Source: CAUSKK01 sp963532425
Lineage (GTDB): Bacteria > Pseudomonadota > Gammaproteobacteria > Cardiobacteriales > Cardiobacteriaceae
Direction: 5' to 3'
NCBI GenBank assembly: GCA_963532425.1
Contig: CAUSKK010000014.1
Location: forward strand, 1-63,793
DNA: 63,793 bases
Numbering within the stretch: the first letter of the stretch is position 1; every line of letters begins with the position of its first letter. Below the pieces are notes generated by a model. The model was not told the origin of the DNA. It made no database searches and was given only the letters and a program-made list of their open reading frames with translations. The position numbers and the translations under genes were made by a program. This document shows, piece by piece, positions 1 to 7,369 of the stretch.

Positions 1-2
1 AC

Positions 3-215
3 GGTTCACCGCCCTTCGGTTGGTGCCTACGGTTCACCGCCCTTCGGTTGGTGCCGTTGGTTCACCGCCCTACGGTTGGTGCCTGCGGTTCACCGCCCTT
101 TGGTTGGTGCCTGCGGTTCACCGCCCTTCGGTTGGTGCCTGCGGTTCACCGCCCGGCGGTTGGTGCCGTTGGTTCACCGCCCTGCGGTTGGTGCCTACGG
201 TTCACCGCCCGGCGG
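3..215. repeat. 28-bp tandem repeat, about 7.5 copies
   Basis: Units start near 3, 31, 59, 87, 115, 143, 171 and 199. Each begins GGTTCACCGCCC and ends GGTTGGTGCC plus two or three variable bases. The middle triplet (TTC, TAC, TTT, GGC, TGC) and the last bases vary, while the rest is nearly invariant. There are no spacers, so it is not CRISPR. Each unit can fold a small hairpin (CACC...GGTG). Because 28 is not a multiple of three and no unit holds a stop on the plus strand, all three plus frames stay open. The array starts at the window edge and may be longer. Confidence 0.9.
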
Positions 216-354
216 CGGGCACTGCCAAGGGCGGTCGCTTCGCTTGACTGTGCCGGTGGCGCGCTGCCCTTCGTTTCCCCCTGGAAGCGCTTCCCCCTCC
301 CCGGGCGGGCACCAAAAAACCCGCCGGGGCGGGGTGAGGGGTTGGGACGATGCC
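216..354. terminator. Short intergenic stretch with a rho-independent terminator (minus strand) at 314-333
   Basis: Downstream of the minus-strand Sel1 gene, CCCGC (320-324) and GCGGG (329-333) form a hairpin whose minus-strand 3' side runs into six T (314-319). One GAAGCGCTTC-type palindrome lies near 284-293. Nothing else is recognisable here. Confidence 0.7.
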
Positions 355-1002
355 CTATTTTCCTGGACAGAGCTTCTCAAGCTCCGCCTGGCTGCGTTCG
401 TCGGCCTTTTTATAGTAGGTACAGGCCTGGACCATGTCCTTTTCCAGTCCCGGGCCGCCCTCTTCGTAAAGCCCGCCGATGAGGTCGGCGGCATAGCTGG
501 GGTTGGTCTCGGCGTATTTTTCATAGAAGGCCTTGGCCTGGGCAAAATCCTTTTCCAACCCCGGGCCGCCGCTCCGGTAGAGCAAGCCAATCCGCAAGTG
601 GCCTTCGCCATCGCCGGCGGCAATTTGTTTTTTAAACCACTCTTTGGCGATGGCATAGTCTATTTCCTGACCCAGACCCTCCACATAAATGGTGCCAATG
701 CGCCAATAGCCGTTGGCATTGCCGGCCGCGCCGGCCTTTTCATACCATTCCCGGGCCCGGGTGAAGTCCTGGGCGACACCCTCGCCCTCCTCATAGCATT
801 CGCCGATTTTTTCCATGGCCTGGCCATCGCCGGCGACGGCCAGCCGCAGATAGAGCGGTAGGGACCGGGCGTAGTCCTCCCGGGAATGGGCGGCGTCGGC
901 CTGTTTCAGCAGCTGGGCCCGGGCGGCGGCGGTGTTCAATGGCTGAATTTCGGTGGCGCTGGCGGTGGCACAGAGGGCCAGCAGCAGTAGGGTTTTTTTC
1001 AT
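355..1002 (-). CDS. Secreted Sel1-like repeat protein (copy 1)
   Basis: This 215-residue protein begins MKKTLLLLALCATASA, a typical Sec signal peptide, so the mature form should be periplasmic. The rest is built of about 37-residue Sel1-like (TPR-type) helical repeats, with motifs such as AREWYEKAGAAGNANGYWRI and GGPGLEKDFAQAKAFYEKYA. Such repeats are usually protein-binding scaffolds; the partner is unknown. I chose the ATG at 1002 because AGGAGAA precedes it at good spacing and the signal peptide starts there. The paralogue at 1282 is divergent and shares the leader and signal-peptide DNA almost exactly. A terminator follows the stop. Confidence 0.85.
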   Translation of the reverse strand: MKKTLLLLALCATASATEIQPLNTAAARAQLLKQADAAHSREDYARSLPLYLRLAVAGDGQAMEKIGECYEEGEGVAQDFTRAREWYEKAGAAGNANGYWRIGTIYVEGLGQEIDYAIAKEWFKKQIAAGDGEGHLRIGLLYRSGGPGLEKDFAQAKAFYEKYAETNPSYAADLIGGLYEEGGPGLEKDMVQACTYYKKADERSQAELEKLCPGK

Positions 1003-1313
1003 GGGTTCTCCTAAATTAGGGTTAGACGGACGATTCCGGCGGGCCATTATGAAGCGTTGCCCGCCTTCGCCAACCATTTTTAGGCAGCGCCGGCGAAGCG
1101 CTTCGGTTTGCCAGTTTGGAATGGGAAAGCCGTTGCGGCGCCGGGTGGCGACTTGCTCCTCGGCGGGGCCTCGAGGGCGCCTGCCCGGTCATGGGCCGCA
1201 CAAATAATGGCCGCTGAAATCGGGCGGTGTTTCATAATGGCCCGCCGGAATCGTCCGTCTAACCCTAATTTTGGAGAACCCATGAAAAAAACCCTACTGC
1301 TGCTGGCCCTCGG
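971..1313. repeat. Inverted repeat joining the 5' ends of the two Sel1 genes
   Basis: Arms of about 83 bp at 971-1053 and 1231-1313 are near-identical inverted copies. Each arm covers about 50 bp of 5' leader (reading TTCATAATGG...GGAGAACCC on the gene strand), the ATG and the first codons of the signal peptide. The 177 bp between the arms hold one GAAGCGCTTC palindrome near 1096. Only the leader and signal-peptide ends are near-identical; the mature coding regions have diverged. Confidence 0.9.
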
Positions 1314-2193
1314 CATTGCCACCGCCGGCGCCACCGAAATTCAGTCGTCGAACGACCCGGCCGCCCCGGCTCAGCGGCTGGAACAGGCCAAGGCCGGCGA
1401 GGGCCAGGCCATGGAAAAAATCGGCGAATACTATGAGAAGAATGAGGACTTCACCTCGGCCCGGGAATGGTATGAAAAGGCCGGTGCGGCCGGCAATGCC
1501 AACGGCTATTGGCACATCGGCGCCCTTTATATGAACGGCAAGGGCGAGGAGCAGAACTTTGCCACCGCCAAGGCGTGGTTTGAAAAACAAGTCGCCGCCG
1601 GCGACGGCGATGGTTACCGCTGGGTTGGCCTGCTCTACCGGCGCGGCGGCCCGGGCCTCGACCGGGATTGGGGCGAAGCCAAAAAATGGTTTGATAAGGC
1701 CGGGTCGGCCGGCTACGGTCTCAGCTATTCGCTGATCGGCGACCTTTACGAGGAGGGCGGCCCGGGCCTCGACCGGGATTGGGTGCAGGCCAAGAAATGG
1801 TATGGAATGGCGGGCGCGGCCGGTGTCGATAACAGCTATTGGAGCATCGGCAAACTCTATGAGGAGGGCAGCTCGGAGCTGGAAAAGAACTGGGCCGAGG
1901 CTAAAAAATGGTATGAAAAGGCGGGCGCGGCCGGTGTCGATAACAGCTATTGGAGCATCGGCAAACTCTATGAGGAGGGCGGCCCGGGGCTGGAAAAGGA
2001 TTATGCCCAGGCCAAGGCCTTCTATGAAAAATACGCCGAGTCCGACCCCAGCGCCGCCTACGTCCTCATCGGCGGCCTCTACGAAGAGGGCGGCCCGGGG
2101 CTGAAAAAGGACAGGGCCCAGGCCTGCGCCTACTATAAAAAGGCCGGCAAAGACAGCCTGGTGGAGCTCAAAAAGGTCTGCCCGGAAAAGTAA
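1282..2193 (+). CDS. Secreted Sel1-like repeat protein (copy 2)
   Basis: This 303-residue paralogue of the divergent gene at 355-1002 has a signal peptide (MKKTLLLLALGIATAGA) and about six to seven Sel1-like repeats. Two consecutive repeats, starting near 1810 and 1921, are almost identical at the DNA level with a 111-bp (37-codon) offset, which points to recent internal expansion. A typical repeat core is YWSIGKLYEEGGPGLEKD. The ATG at 1282 follows GGAGAACCC. The protein probably works as a periplasmic scaffold, but no catalytic motif is visible. A strong terminator follows at 2216. Confidence 0.85.
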   Translation: MKKTLLLLALGIATAGATEIQSSNDPAAPAQRLEQAKAGEGQAMEKIGEYYEKNEDFTSAREWYEKAGAAGNANGYWHIGALYMNGKGEEQNFATAKAWFEKQVAAGDGDGYRWVGLLYRRGGPGLDRDWGEAKKWFDKAGSAGYGLSYSLIGDLYEEGGPGLDRDWVQAKKWYGMAGAAGVDNSYWSIGKLYEEGSSELEKNWAEAKKWYEKAGAAGVDNSYWSIGKLYEEGGPGLEKDYAQAKAFYEKYAESDPSAAYVLIGGLYEEGGPGLKKDRAQACAYYKKAGKDSLVELKKVCPEK

Positions 2194-2215
2194 GGACGTC
2201 CTAGCCCACCACCAA

Positions 2216-2236
2216 CCCCGCTCCGGCGGGGTTTTT
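2216..2236 (+). terminator. Rho-independent terminator after the Sel1 gene
   Basis: CCCCGC, loop TCCG, GCGGGG, then five T. Confidence 0.85.
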
Positions 2237-2249
2237 GGTGTGCCCGACG

Positions 2250-3541
2250 GGGCGGCGAAGCGCTTCGGACGGCCACCCTCGCCATTGGAGCGAAGCGCTT
2301 CGATGGCGGTCGCCAAGGTTTTTTCAGTCCCGCCCGGGGAGGGAAGCGCTTCCCCCCGCCGGCGCATCATTGCGGGAAAGAAAAAGCCCGGCGGGAAGAA
2401 GCGCTTCGTTCGGGGAATAAAGCCAGGCAATGGGCGGAAATCGGCGCTGGGAGCCGGAAGCGCTTCTATGTTTTGCGGCCCCGGGAGCCGGAAGCGCTTC
2501 CCCCATTCCATCAGGGCAAAGCCGAAGCGCTTCGCCCACCTAGCCCATAAGGAAGCGCTTCTCTCGGGCGCCGCTATCCCCAATGGCCCAGAGCCGACAT
2601 GGCTATTTCTCGCCGAACTTCAGAACGAAGCGCTTCCTCTGACTAGAACCCAGGAAGCACCTGGGTGGCCGCTGAAAAATCGCCAACGCCGAGCTAAGGG
2701 GAAGCGCTTCGTTCGGGGAAGCCGTTCGGGGAATGAAGCTGGGCAATGGGGGGAAATCGGCGCCGGCGGCCGGAAGCGCTTCTATGTTTTGCGGCCCCGG
2801 GAGCCGGAAGGGCTTCCCCCATTCCATCAGGGCAAAGCCGAAGCGCTTCGCCCACCTAGCCCATAGGGAAGCACTTCTCTTGGGTGCCGCTATCCCCAAT
2901 GGCCCAGAGCCGACATGGCTATTTCTCGCCGAACTTCAAAAACGAAGCGCTTCCTCTGACTAGAACCCAGGAAGCACCTGGGTGGCCGCTGAAAAATCGC
3001 CAACGCCGAGCTAAGGGGAAGCGCTTCGTTCGGGGAAGCCGTTCGGGGAATAAGGCCAGGCAATGGGTGGAAATCGGCGCCGGAGGCCGGAAGCGCTTCC
3101 ATGTTTTGCGCCCCGGGGGCCTCTGCTCTTCCAATGGTCCGATTTTCCCCGCCGGCGCCGGCGGCCGGAAGCGCTCCCCCAGTGCTATTCCTTGGCTGAG
3201 GCGTTTTATCGGGTCCGCAGCCCAGGGTGCCGGCACCGGAGGCTTCAAGGCCGAAGCGCTTCCCTCTTCCGGAGCCCGATTGCAGAGCCGGCGATAAAAG
3301 GCCAGCGGGGCGAAGCGCTTCGACCGGGGAAAATCTTTAGTTGGCTGGGCATCTTTATCCGCCGAAGCGCTTCGGTTTGTGCGGGCTTCGGGGAACGAAG
3401 CGCTTCAAGCCTGGAGCAGGAAAAGCCCCCGCTTGGATTCGACTGAGGAAGGAGGAAGCGCTTCCGGGGTGGGTCTGGGGGCAAAAAAGAAGCGCTTCCC
3501 GGGGGAAGCGCCTGTCCTTCATTCGGCGCCGGGCTCGGGCG
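2250..3541. repeat. GAAGCGCTTC palindrome array 1
   Basis: This 1.3-kb region lies between convergent genes and I see no credible gene in it. GAAGCGCTTC or a one-mismatch form (GAAGCACTTC, GAAGCGCTCC) appears every 25-60 bp, usually flanked as C/G-GAAGCGCTTC-G/C. Reading frames that cross it are rich in EALP, KRF and RSAS, which are simply the six-frame translations of the palindrome, so they should not be annotated as proteins. A 316-bp tandem duplication lies inside. Confidence 0.9.
2397..3110. repeat. Tandem repeat of period 316-317 bp inside palindrome array 1
   Basis: Shared landmarks recur at fixed offsets: GAATAA/GAATGA at 2415, 2731 and 3048, and CCGCTATCCCCAATGG at 2571 and 2887. 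Two full copies and the first part of a third, ending near 3110, are present. Both palindromes and spacers are copied, with scattered substitutions in the spacers. Confidence 0.85.
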
Positions 3542-4210
3542 CTACTCGGTGGGCGCTGTCGGGGGCGGGGTGCCGGCATCCTCATCAATCCAACCCTCTT
3601 CCTGTAGCGCCACCAGCTCCTCCCGGGCCTCCTCGGCCTCGGGGCCGGGGCCGGTAGCCAGTTCGCGCAGCAGCTCGGCGGCGGCGGTGTAGTTCTCGCG
3701 GACGCCGGCGCCGTAGATGTACATCTGGGCCAGCCGCAGCCGGGTTTCGGCATCGCCAAAAATCCGGGCCCGGCCGTAGAGCGGATAGGCACCGCTGGGC
3801 AGGGTGGCGGTGGCCTGCTCAAACCAGCGCCGGGCCTCGGCCTGATTGGCTGCGGTGCCGATGCCCTCGGCGTATTGATGGCTCAGCCGCAGCATGGCCA
3901 GCACATTGCCGGCCTCGGCCAGCCGGCTGAAGGCGCTCAAAGCGGCGTCGGGGTGGCTGTCCCGGTGGAGCGCTTCGGCGGTGGCCCAGCCCTGCCACTT
4001 CCGGGCCGCTCCGGGACAGTCCCGCGCCAGTCGGCCCAGCAGTTTCGCCGCCAGCGGTAGGGCCCGGCCCTCGCCCCGGGCCAGGGATTCGCCATAGTCG
4101 GCCAGGGCCGCGCTGAAAAAGCCGGAATCGTAGGCCTCGGCCGGCTCCGTCCAGAGCAGGGCCGGACTCGGCGACGCCCAGAGCAGCACCGCCAGGGCCA
4201 GGGGCTTCAT
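3542..4210 (-). CDS. Secreted Sel1/TPR-type repeat protein
   Basis: The protein has 222 residues and an N-terminal signal peptide (MKPLALAVLLWASPSPALL). Helical pairs such as AGNVLAMLRLSHQYAEGIGT and AEARRWFEQA have the Sel1 pattern. Its ATG (4208-4210) overlaps the stop of the upstream gene as ATGA, so the two are translationally coupled. It is likely a periplasmic scaffold; I cannot name a specific function. Confidence 0.75.
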   Translation of the reverse strand: MKPLALAVLLWASPSPALLWTEPAEAYDSGFFSAALADYGESLARGEGRALPLAAKLLGRLARDCPGAARKWQGWATAEALHRDSHPDAALSAFSRLAEAGNVLAMLRLSHQYAEGIGTAANQAEARRWFEQATATLPSGAYPLYGRARIFGDAETRLRLAQMYIYGAGVRENYTAAAELLRELATGPGPEAEEAREELVALQEEGWIDEDAGTPPPTAPTE

Positions 4211-4869
4211 GGCCGTTCCGGGGGGAGCGCTTCGTCTTCGTAGCAGAGGGCCGACGGCGAACACCGTAGCCGCCAGCCGTCGGCGCTCCGTTCCAGCTGT
4301 AGCCGGTAGCGGAACGGCGTTGGCACCGGGCTGGGCACCGTGGCCCGCCGCTCACCGCTGGCGATGACCTCGGCCGTGTTGGCGCTGGGATAGCGGACGG
4401 TGTCGATGTGAATGGGCTCATGGCGGGCGCCGTCCACGGAGCGGAGAAATTCGTAGACGACGGCGCCGGGGTCGTCCAGCTGGCGGGCGCTGGCCGGGTC
4501 GCAGCCCAGTTCATCGGTGAAACGGCGGTTCACGCGCCAGCCGGCGGCCGTTTGGCGCAGGGCCAATTCCGAGCCGCCCTCCATGCCGTTCAGGGCCAGC
4601 CGCACGAAGACGCGACCCTTGCCGCGCCGCTCGCTGCCCAGCACCCGGCCGCCGGGGCCGAGATTATCGCGACTGCGCCGGCTGAGACAGCGGGCCAGGG
4701 CCTCCCGGTCGGCGGCGGCGGCGTTGTCGGGCAAATCCAACAGGGCCACCACGGCGGGCCCGTCCGCGCTCAGCAGGGCGGTGAAAAAGGCCTCGGCGCT
4801 GGCCTCGGGGCCGGGGGCCGGGGCGGCGTGGGCGGCGGTGGCCAGCAGAAATAGGGCAAGTCGTTTCAT
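4207..4869 (-). CDS. Secreted hypothetical protein, possibly NTF2-like
   Basis: The product has 220 residues, with signal peptide MKRLALFLLATAAHA and a following segment (ASAEAFFTALLSADGPAVVA) of the kind that opens NTF2/SnoaL or DUF4878-like folds. The middle (FVRLALNGMEGGSELALRQT) looks like the beta-sheet part of such a fold. That assignment is inference from pattern only. Two Cys-containing segments near the C terminus (LGCDP and RCSPSALCY) could form disulfides. The start at 4869 is preceded by CCGGAGGAACC. The stop overlaps the ATG of the Sel1-type gene downstream, so the pair form an operon. Confidence 0.65.
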   Translation of the reverse strand: MKRLALFLLATAAHAAPAPGPEASAEAFFTALLSADGPAVVALLDLPDNAAAADREALARCLSRRSRDNLGPGGRVLGSERRGKGRVFVRLALNGMEGGSELALRQTAAGWRVNRRFTDELGCDPASARQLDDPGAVVYEFLRSVDGARHEPIHIDTVRYPSANTAEVIASGERRATVPSPVPTPFRYRLQLERSADGWRLRCSPSALCYEDEALPPERP

Positions 4870-4921
4870 GGTTCCTCCGGGGTAAAAAGTCTGAGTATAG
4901 CCGGTGGCTAGTGGGGAAAAA

Positions 4922-5596
4922 TTAGTCGGGCCAGCGGCGCAGCAGCAGGAATTGGCGCAGGCTGTAGGGCGTCTCGCGCGGCACCCAGTCCAGCTGCTGC
5001 AGGCCTTCCTCGGCCGCCACCAGCGGCTGGCCGTTGAGGAGGAAATCGCAGCCCTGGCACCGCTCGTTCTGTTGCATGTAGTAGGCGCGCACCAAATGCC
5101 AGTCGCCGGCCACCAGCCCTTCCGCGTTCGGGTCGGCGAAGACTTCGGCCAGCTGCTCGCGGATAAAATCGAGCCAGTCCGGCGGCACCAGATAGTCATC
5201 GACGCAATATTTCATCACCCCGGCGCCGAGATAGACGCCGTAGCGGCGGCCGTTCAGCTCCCAGTACTGGTCGGGCTCCGTTTCCCGGGCTGCCCGGGCC
5301 AGCACCGGCAGACTGGCCTTCTGGAAGCTGTCCAGATTGGCCCGCAGAGCGTCGGGCAGATTGGCGCCGATGTCGCCGAAGGATTCGCAGCATTCGCGGC
5401 CGTCGGGCCAGCGCATCCAGACGTCCAGCTGGGTGATGGTCTGGCCAAGTTCCGCGCGGATAATCCGGGCCCAGGTCCAGAGCTGCAGCGGCACCGGCCA
5501 GTGCGGTTGCAGGCGGCCATCGGCGCCGATGTCCACCGGGTCGCCGGCCCGGCCCATGAGCTCGGCCAGCTGGTCATTGATATTGATACGTTCCAT
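4922..5596 (-). CDS. Hypothetical cytoplasmic protein (DUF6348-like?)
   Basis: The product has 224 residues with no signal peptide or membrane segment, and it is Trp- and Tyr-rich. The stretch TQLDVWMRWPDG followed by ESFGDIGANLPDAL resembles the DUF6348 pattern, but I am not certain. The C-terminal half has a pair of cysteines (ERCQGCDF). AGGAGAAACC precedes the ATG at 5596. It is separated from the next minus-strand gene by about 50 bp. I do not know its function. Confidence 0.7.
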   Translation of the reverse strand: MERININDQLAELMGRAGDPVDIGADGRLQPHWPVPLQLWTWARIIRAELGQTITQLDVWMRWPDGRECCESFGDIGANLPDALRANLDSFQKASLPVLARAARETEPDQYWELNGRRYGVYLGAGVMKYCVDDYLVPPDWLDFIREQLAEVFADPNAEGLVAGDWHLVRAYYMQQNERCQGCDFLLNGQPLVAAEEGLQQLDWVPRETPYSLRQFLLLRRWPD

Positions 5597-5654
5597 GGTT
5601 TCTCCTCTTCAAAAGGGCGGGGTGGCGAAGCGCTTCCCCTGACCAAGACCGAAG

Positions 5655-5968
5655 CGCTTCAGCCGCCGAGCAGGTCAAGCAGCTCATCTAAAGAAATGTT
5701 GCCAGTGCGAAGCCCGGCAACACCGCCGGCCCCGTTGGTAAAACCGCTCAACCGACGAGCAAGTCCAGCAACTCTTCAGCGCTGATGTTGCCAGCGCGAA
5801 GCCCGGCAACACCACCGGCCGAGTCCGAAGCGCTTCAACCGACGAGCAGGTCTAAAAGTTCGTCCGTAGAAATGTTGCCAGCGTAAAGCCCGGCAACACC
5901 GCCGGCCCCGTTGGCAAAACCGCTCAACCGACGAGCAGGTCTAAAAGTTCGTCCGTAGAAATGTTGCC
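5655..5968 (-). repeat. Tandem copies of the 3' end of lplA (period 87-89 bp)
   Basis: The lplA stop codon begins at 5924 on the plus strand (complement TCA). Equivalent stops recur at 5835, 5748 and 5659, 89, 87 and 89 bp apart. Read on the minus strand, each copy ends in a peptide of the form GNIS-x-x-ELLDLL-x-G followed by TGA, as in the true lplA end (GNISTDELLDLLVG). Two copies have GAAGCGCTTC overlapping the stop (5651-5660, 5827-5836). At these positions the other copies read AAACCGCTCA. The 5597-5923 region has no other gene. Confidence 0.9.
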
Positions 5969-6931
5969 AAAATAGTGGCCCACATCCACCCCCGCCAGCG
6001 CCGCCGCCAGTGCCTCGCGCCGGTAGGGCTGGCCCTGGAGCAGCGCTTCCACCTCGGCCAGCTCGCCAATGCCGAAGAAATCGCCGTAGATTTTCAGGCT
6101 CTGAATGCGCCCCGAGGCCACGTTGAAGCGAAAGTCCACCGTGCCGGCGGCGAATTTATGCGACCGCTCGGTGCTGAAGGCCGGCGAACGGCCATAGTTC
6201 CAATCCCAGTTGGCGAAGCGCTCGGCACGCAGGGCGGCCACCCGGTCCCAGTCGGCGGCCGTCAGCCGGTATTCGGGCACCGCCGCCCGCTGGTCCACGT
6301 TGAATATCCGCAGCAGCAGCAAATCGCGAAAGGCGCGCGTGTCCAGGCCCTGGTATTCCGGCGCCACATAGGGGCGGATATTCGTAACCCGACTGCGCAC
6401 GGACCTGATGCCCTTGGACTGGATTTTCTCGGGCCGGGGGCGTAGGGCCGCATTGACGGCGTCCAGATTGGCATCGTAGAGAAGGGTGCCGTGGGCGGTC
6501 ATGCGGCCGTTTTTGATGTAGACGGCGTTGCCGGAGAACTTTTTACCGTCGATGGTCAGGTCGTTGCGGCCCTCCAGCCGGGCGCCGGCCACGCCCATCT
6601 GTTGCAGCGCTTCGATAATCGGCCGGGTGAAAACGGCAAAATCCCGGGCGTGCTCGTCCTCGTTCTGGATAAAGCAGAAGGAGAAATTGCCCAAATCATG
6701 GTAGACGGCGCCGCCGCCGGACATGCGCCGCACCACGTGGATGCCGTGTTCCTCGACGTAGCGCTGATTGACCTCCTCGATGGTGTTCTGGTTACGGCCG
6801 ATGATGATGGCGGGTTCGTTGATGTAGAACAGCAGCAGCGGCTGGTCGCTGAGCCGGTTTTCCACCAGATAGGTTTCCAGGGCAATGTTGGTGCGCGGGT
6901 CGGTGATTTCCTGGTTATCGACAAAAAGCAT
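5924..6931 (-). CDS. lplA: Lipoate-protein ligase A
   Basis: This 335-residue enzyme activates lipoate with ATP and transfers it to the lysine of lipoyl domains (pyruvate and 2-oxoglutarate dehydrogenases, glycine cleavage H protein). The lipoate-binding motif RRMSGGGAVYHDLGN is at residues 68-82, and the adenylate-binding lysine lies in DGKKFSGNA (about 131). The C-terminal accessory domain ends in GNISTDELLDLLVG. The length and style match the two-domain LplA found in many Gram-positives and some proteobacteria. It starts immediately after the stop of the sixA-like gene, in the same operon. Three extra copies of its 3' end follow the stop. Confidence 0.93.
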   Translation of the reverse strand: MLFVDNQEITDPRTNIALETYLVENRLSDQPLLLFYINEPAIIIGRNQNTIEEVNQRYVEEHGIHVVRRMSGGGAVYHDLGNFSFCFIQNEDEHARDFAVFTRPIIEALQQMGVAGARLEGRNDLTIDGKKFSGNAVYIKNGRMTAHGTLLYDANLDAVNAALRPRPEKIQSKGIRSVRSRVTNIRPYVAPEYQGLDTRAFRDLLLLRIFNVDQRAAVPEYRLTAADWDRVAALRAERFANWDWNYGRSPAFSTERSHKFAAGTVDFRFNVASGRIQSLKIYGDFFGIGELAEVEALLQGQPYRREALAAALAGVDVGHYFGNISTDELLDLLVG

Positions 6932-7369
6932 CTAAACCTCCGGCCAAAAGCCATCGATGAGTTGCCAGCGGCCGTCGCTTTCGGCGAAGACCGTCAGCTG
7001 GCTGGGATTGTAGAAGAGCAAATCGCGCTGGCCGGACAGCTGGGCCGCCAGGGCGCCAATCCACATCTGGTGGCCGACCAGCAGCAGCGGCGTGTCGGCG
7101 CAGCTTTCCACCGTGGCCAGCACCGTGGCCTCGTCGCTGCCGGCGCTGAGCTCGGGCCGGACGAGGAAATCCTCCCGGTAGTAGGCCGCCGTCTGCTGGG
7201 CGCGCCGGGCCGGCGATGACCACAGAAGGCAATCGGGATAGCGCCGGCGCAGCCAGTCGGCACTGGCCGCCGCCTGGCGCTGGCCCCGGGGGTCAAGGAT
7301 GCGCTGCTGGTCCTGGTAGTGGTTGGCGCTGCCGTGGCGCCAGAGCAGCAGCCGGCGGGCGCCGTTCAC
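6932..7369 (-). CDS. sixA: Histidine phosphatase family protein (SixA-like)
   Basis: At 145 residues it matches the length of SixA phosphohistidine phosphatases. The catalytic RHG motif is in LLLWRHGSA (residues 7-15), the SPARRAQQTA motif near residue 53 gives the second phosphate-binding Arg, and LLVGHQ carries the second catalytic His. The start is GTG at 7369, overlapping the trpE stop as GTGA, so the genes are coupled. The natural substrate is likely a phosphohistidine protein but cannot be proved from sequence. Confidence 0.8.
   Translation of the reverse strand: MNGARRLLLWRHGSANHYQDQQRILDPRGQRQAAASADWLRRRYPDCLLWSSPARRAQQTAAYYREDFLVRPELSAGSDEATVLATVESCADTPLLLVGHQMWIGALAAQLSGQRDLLFYNPSQLTVFAESDGRWQLIDGFWPEV

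Noticed and set aside
3..215. CRISPR array
   Set aside because: The 28-bp units are directly adjacent with no unique spacers, and there are no cas genes.
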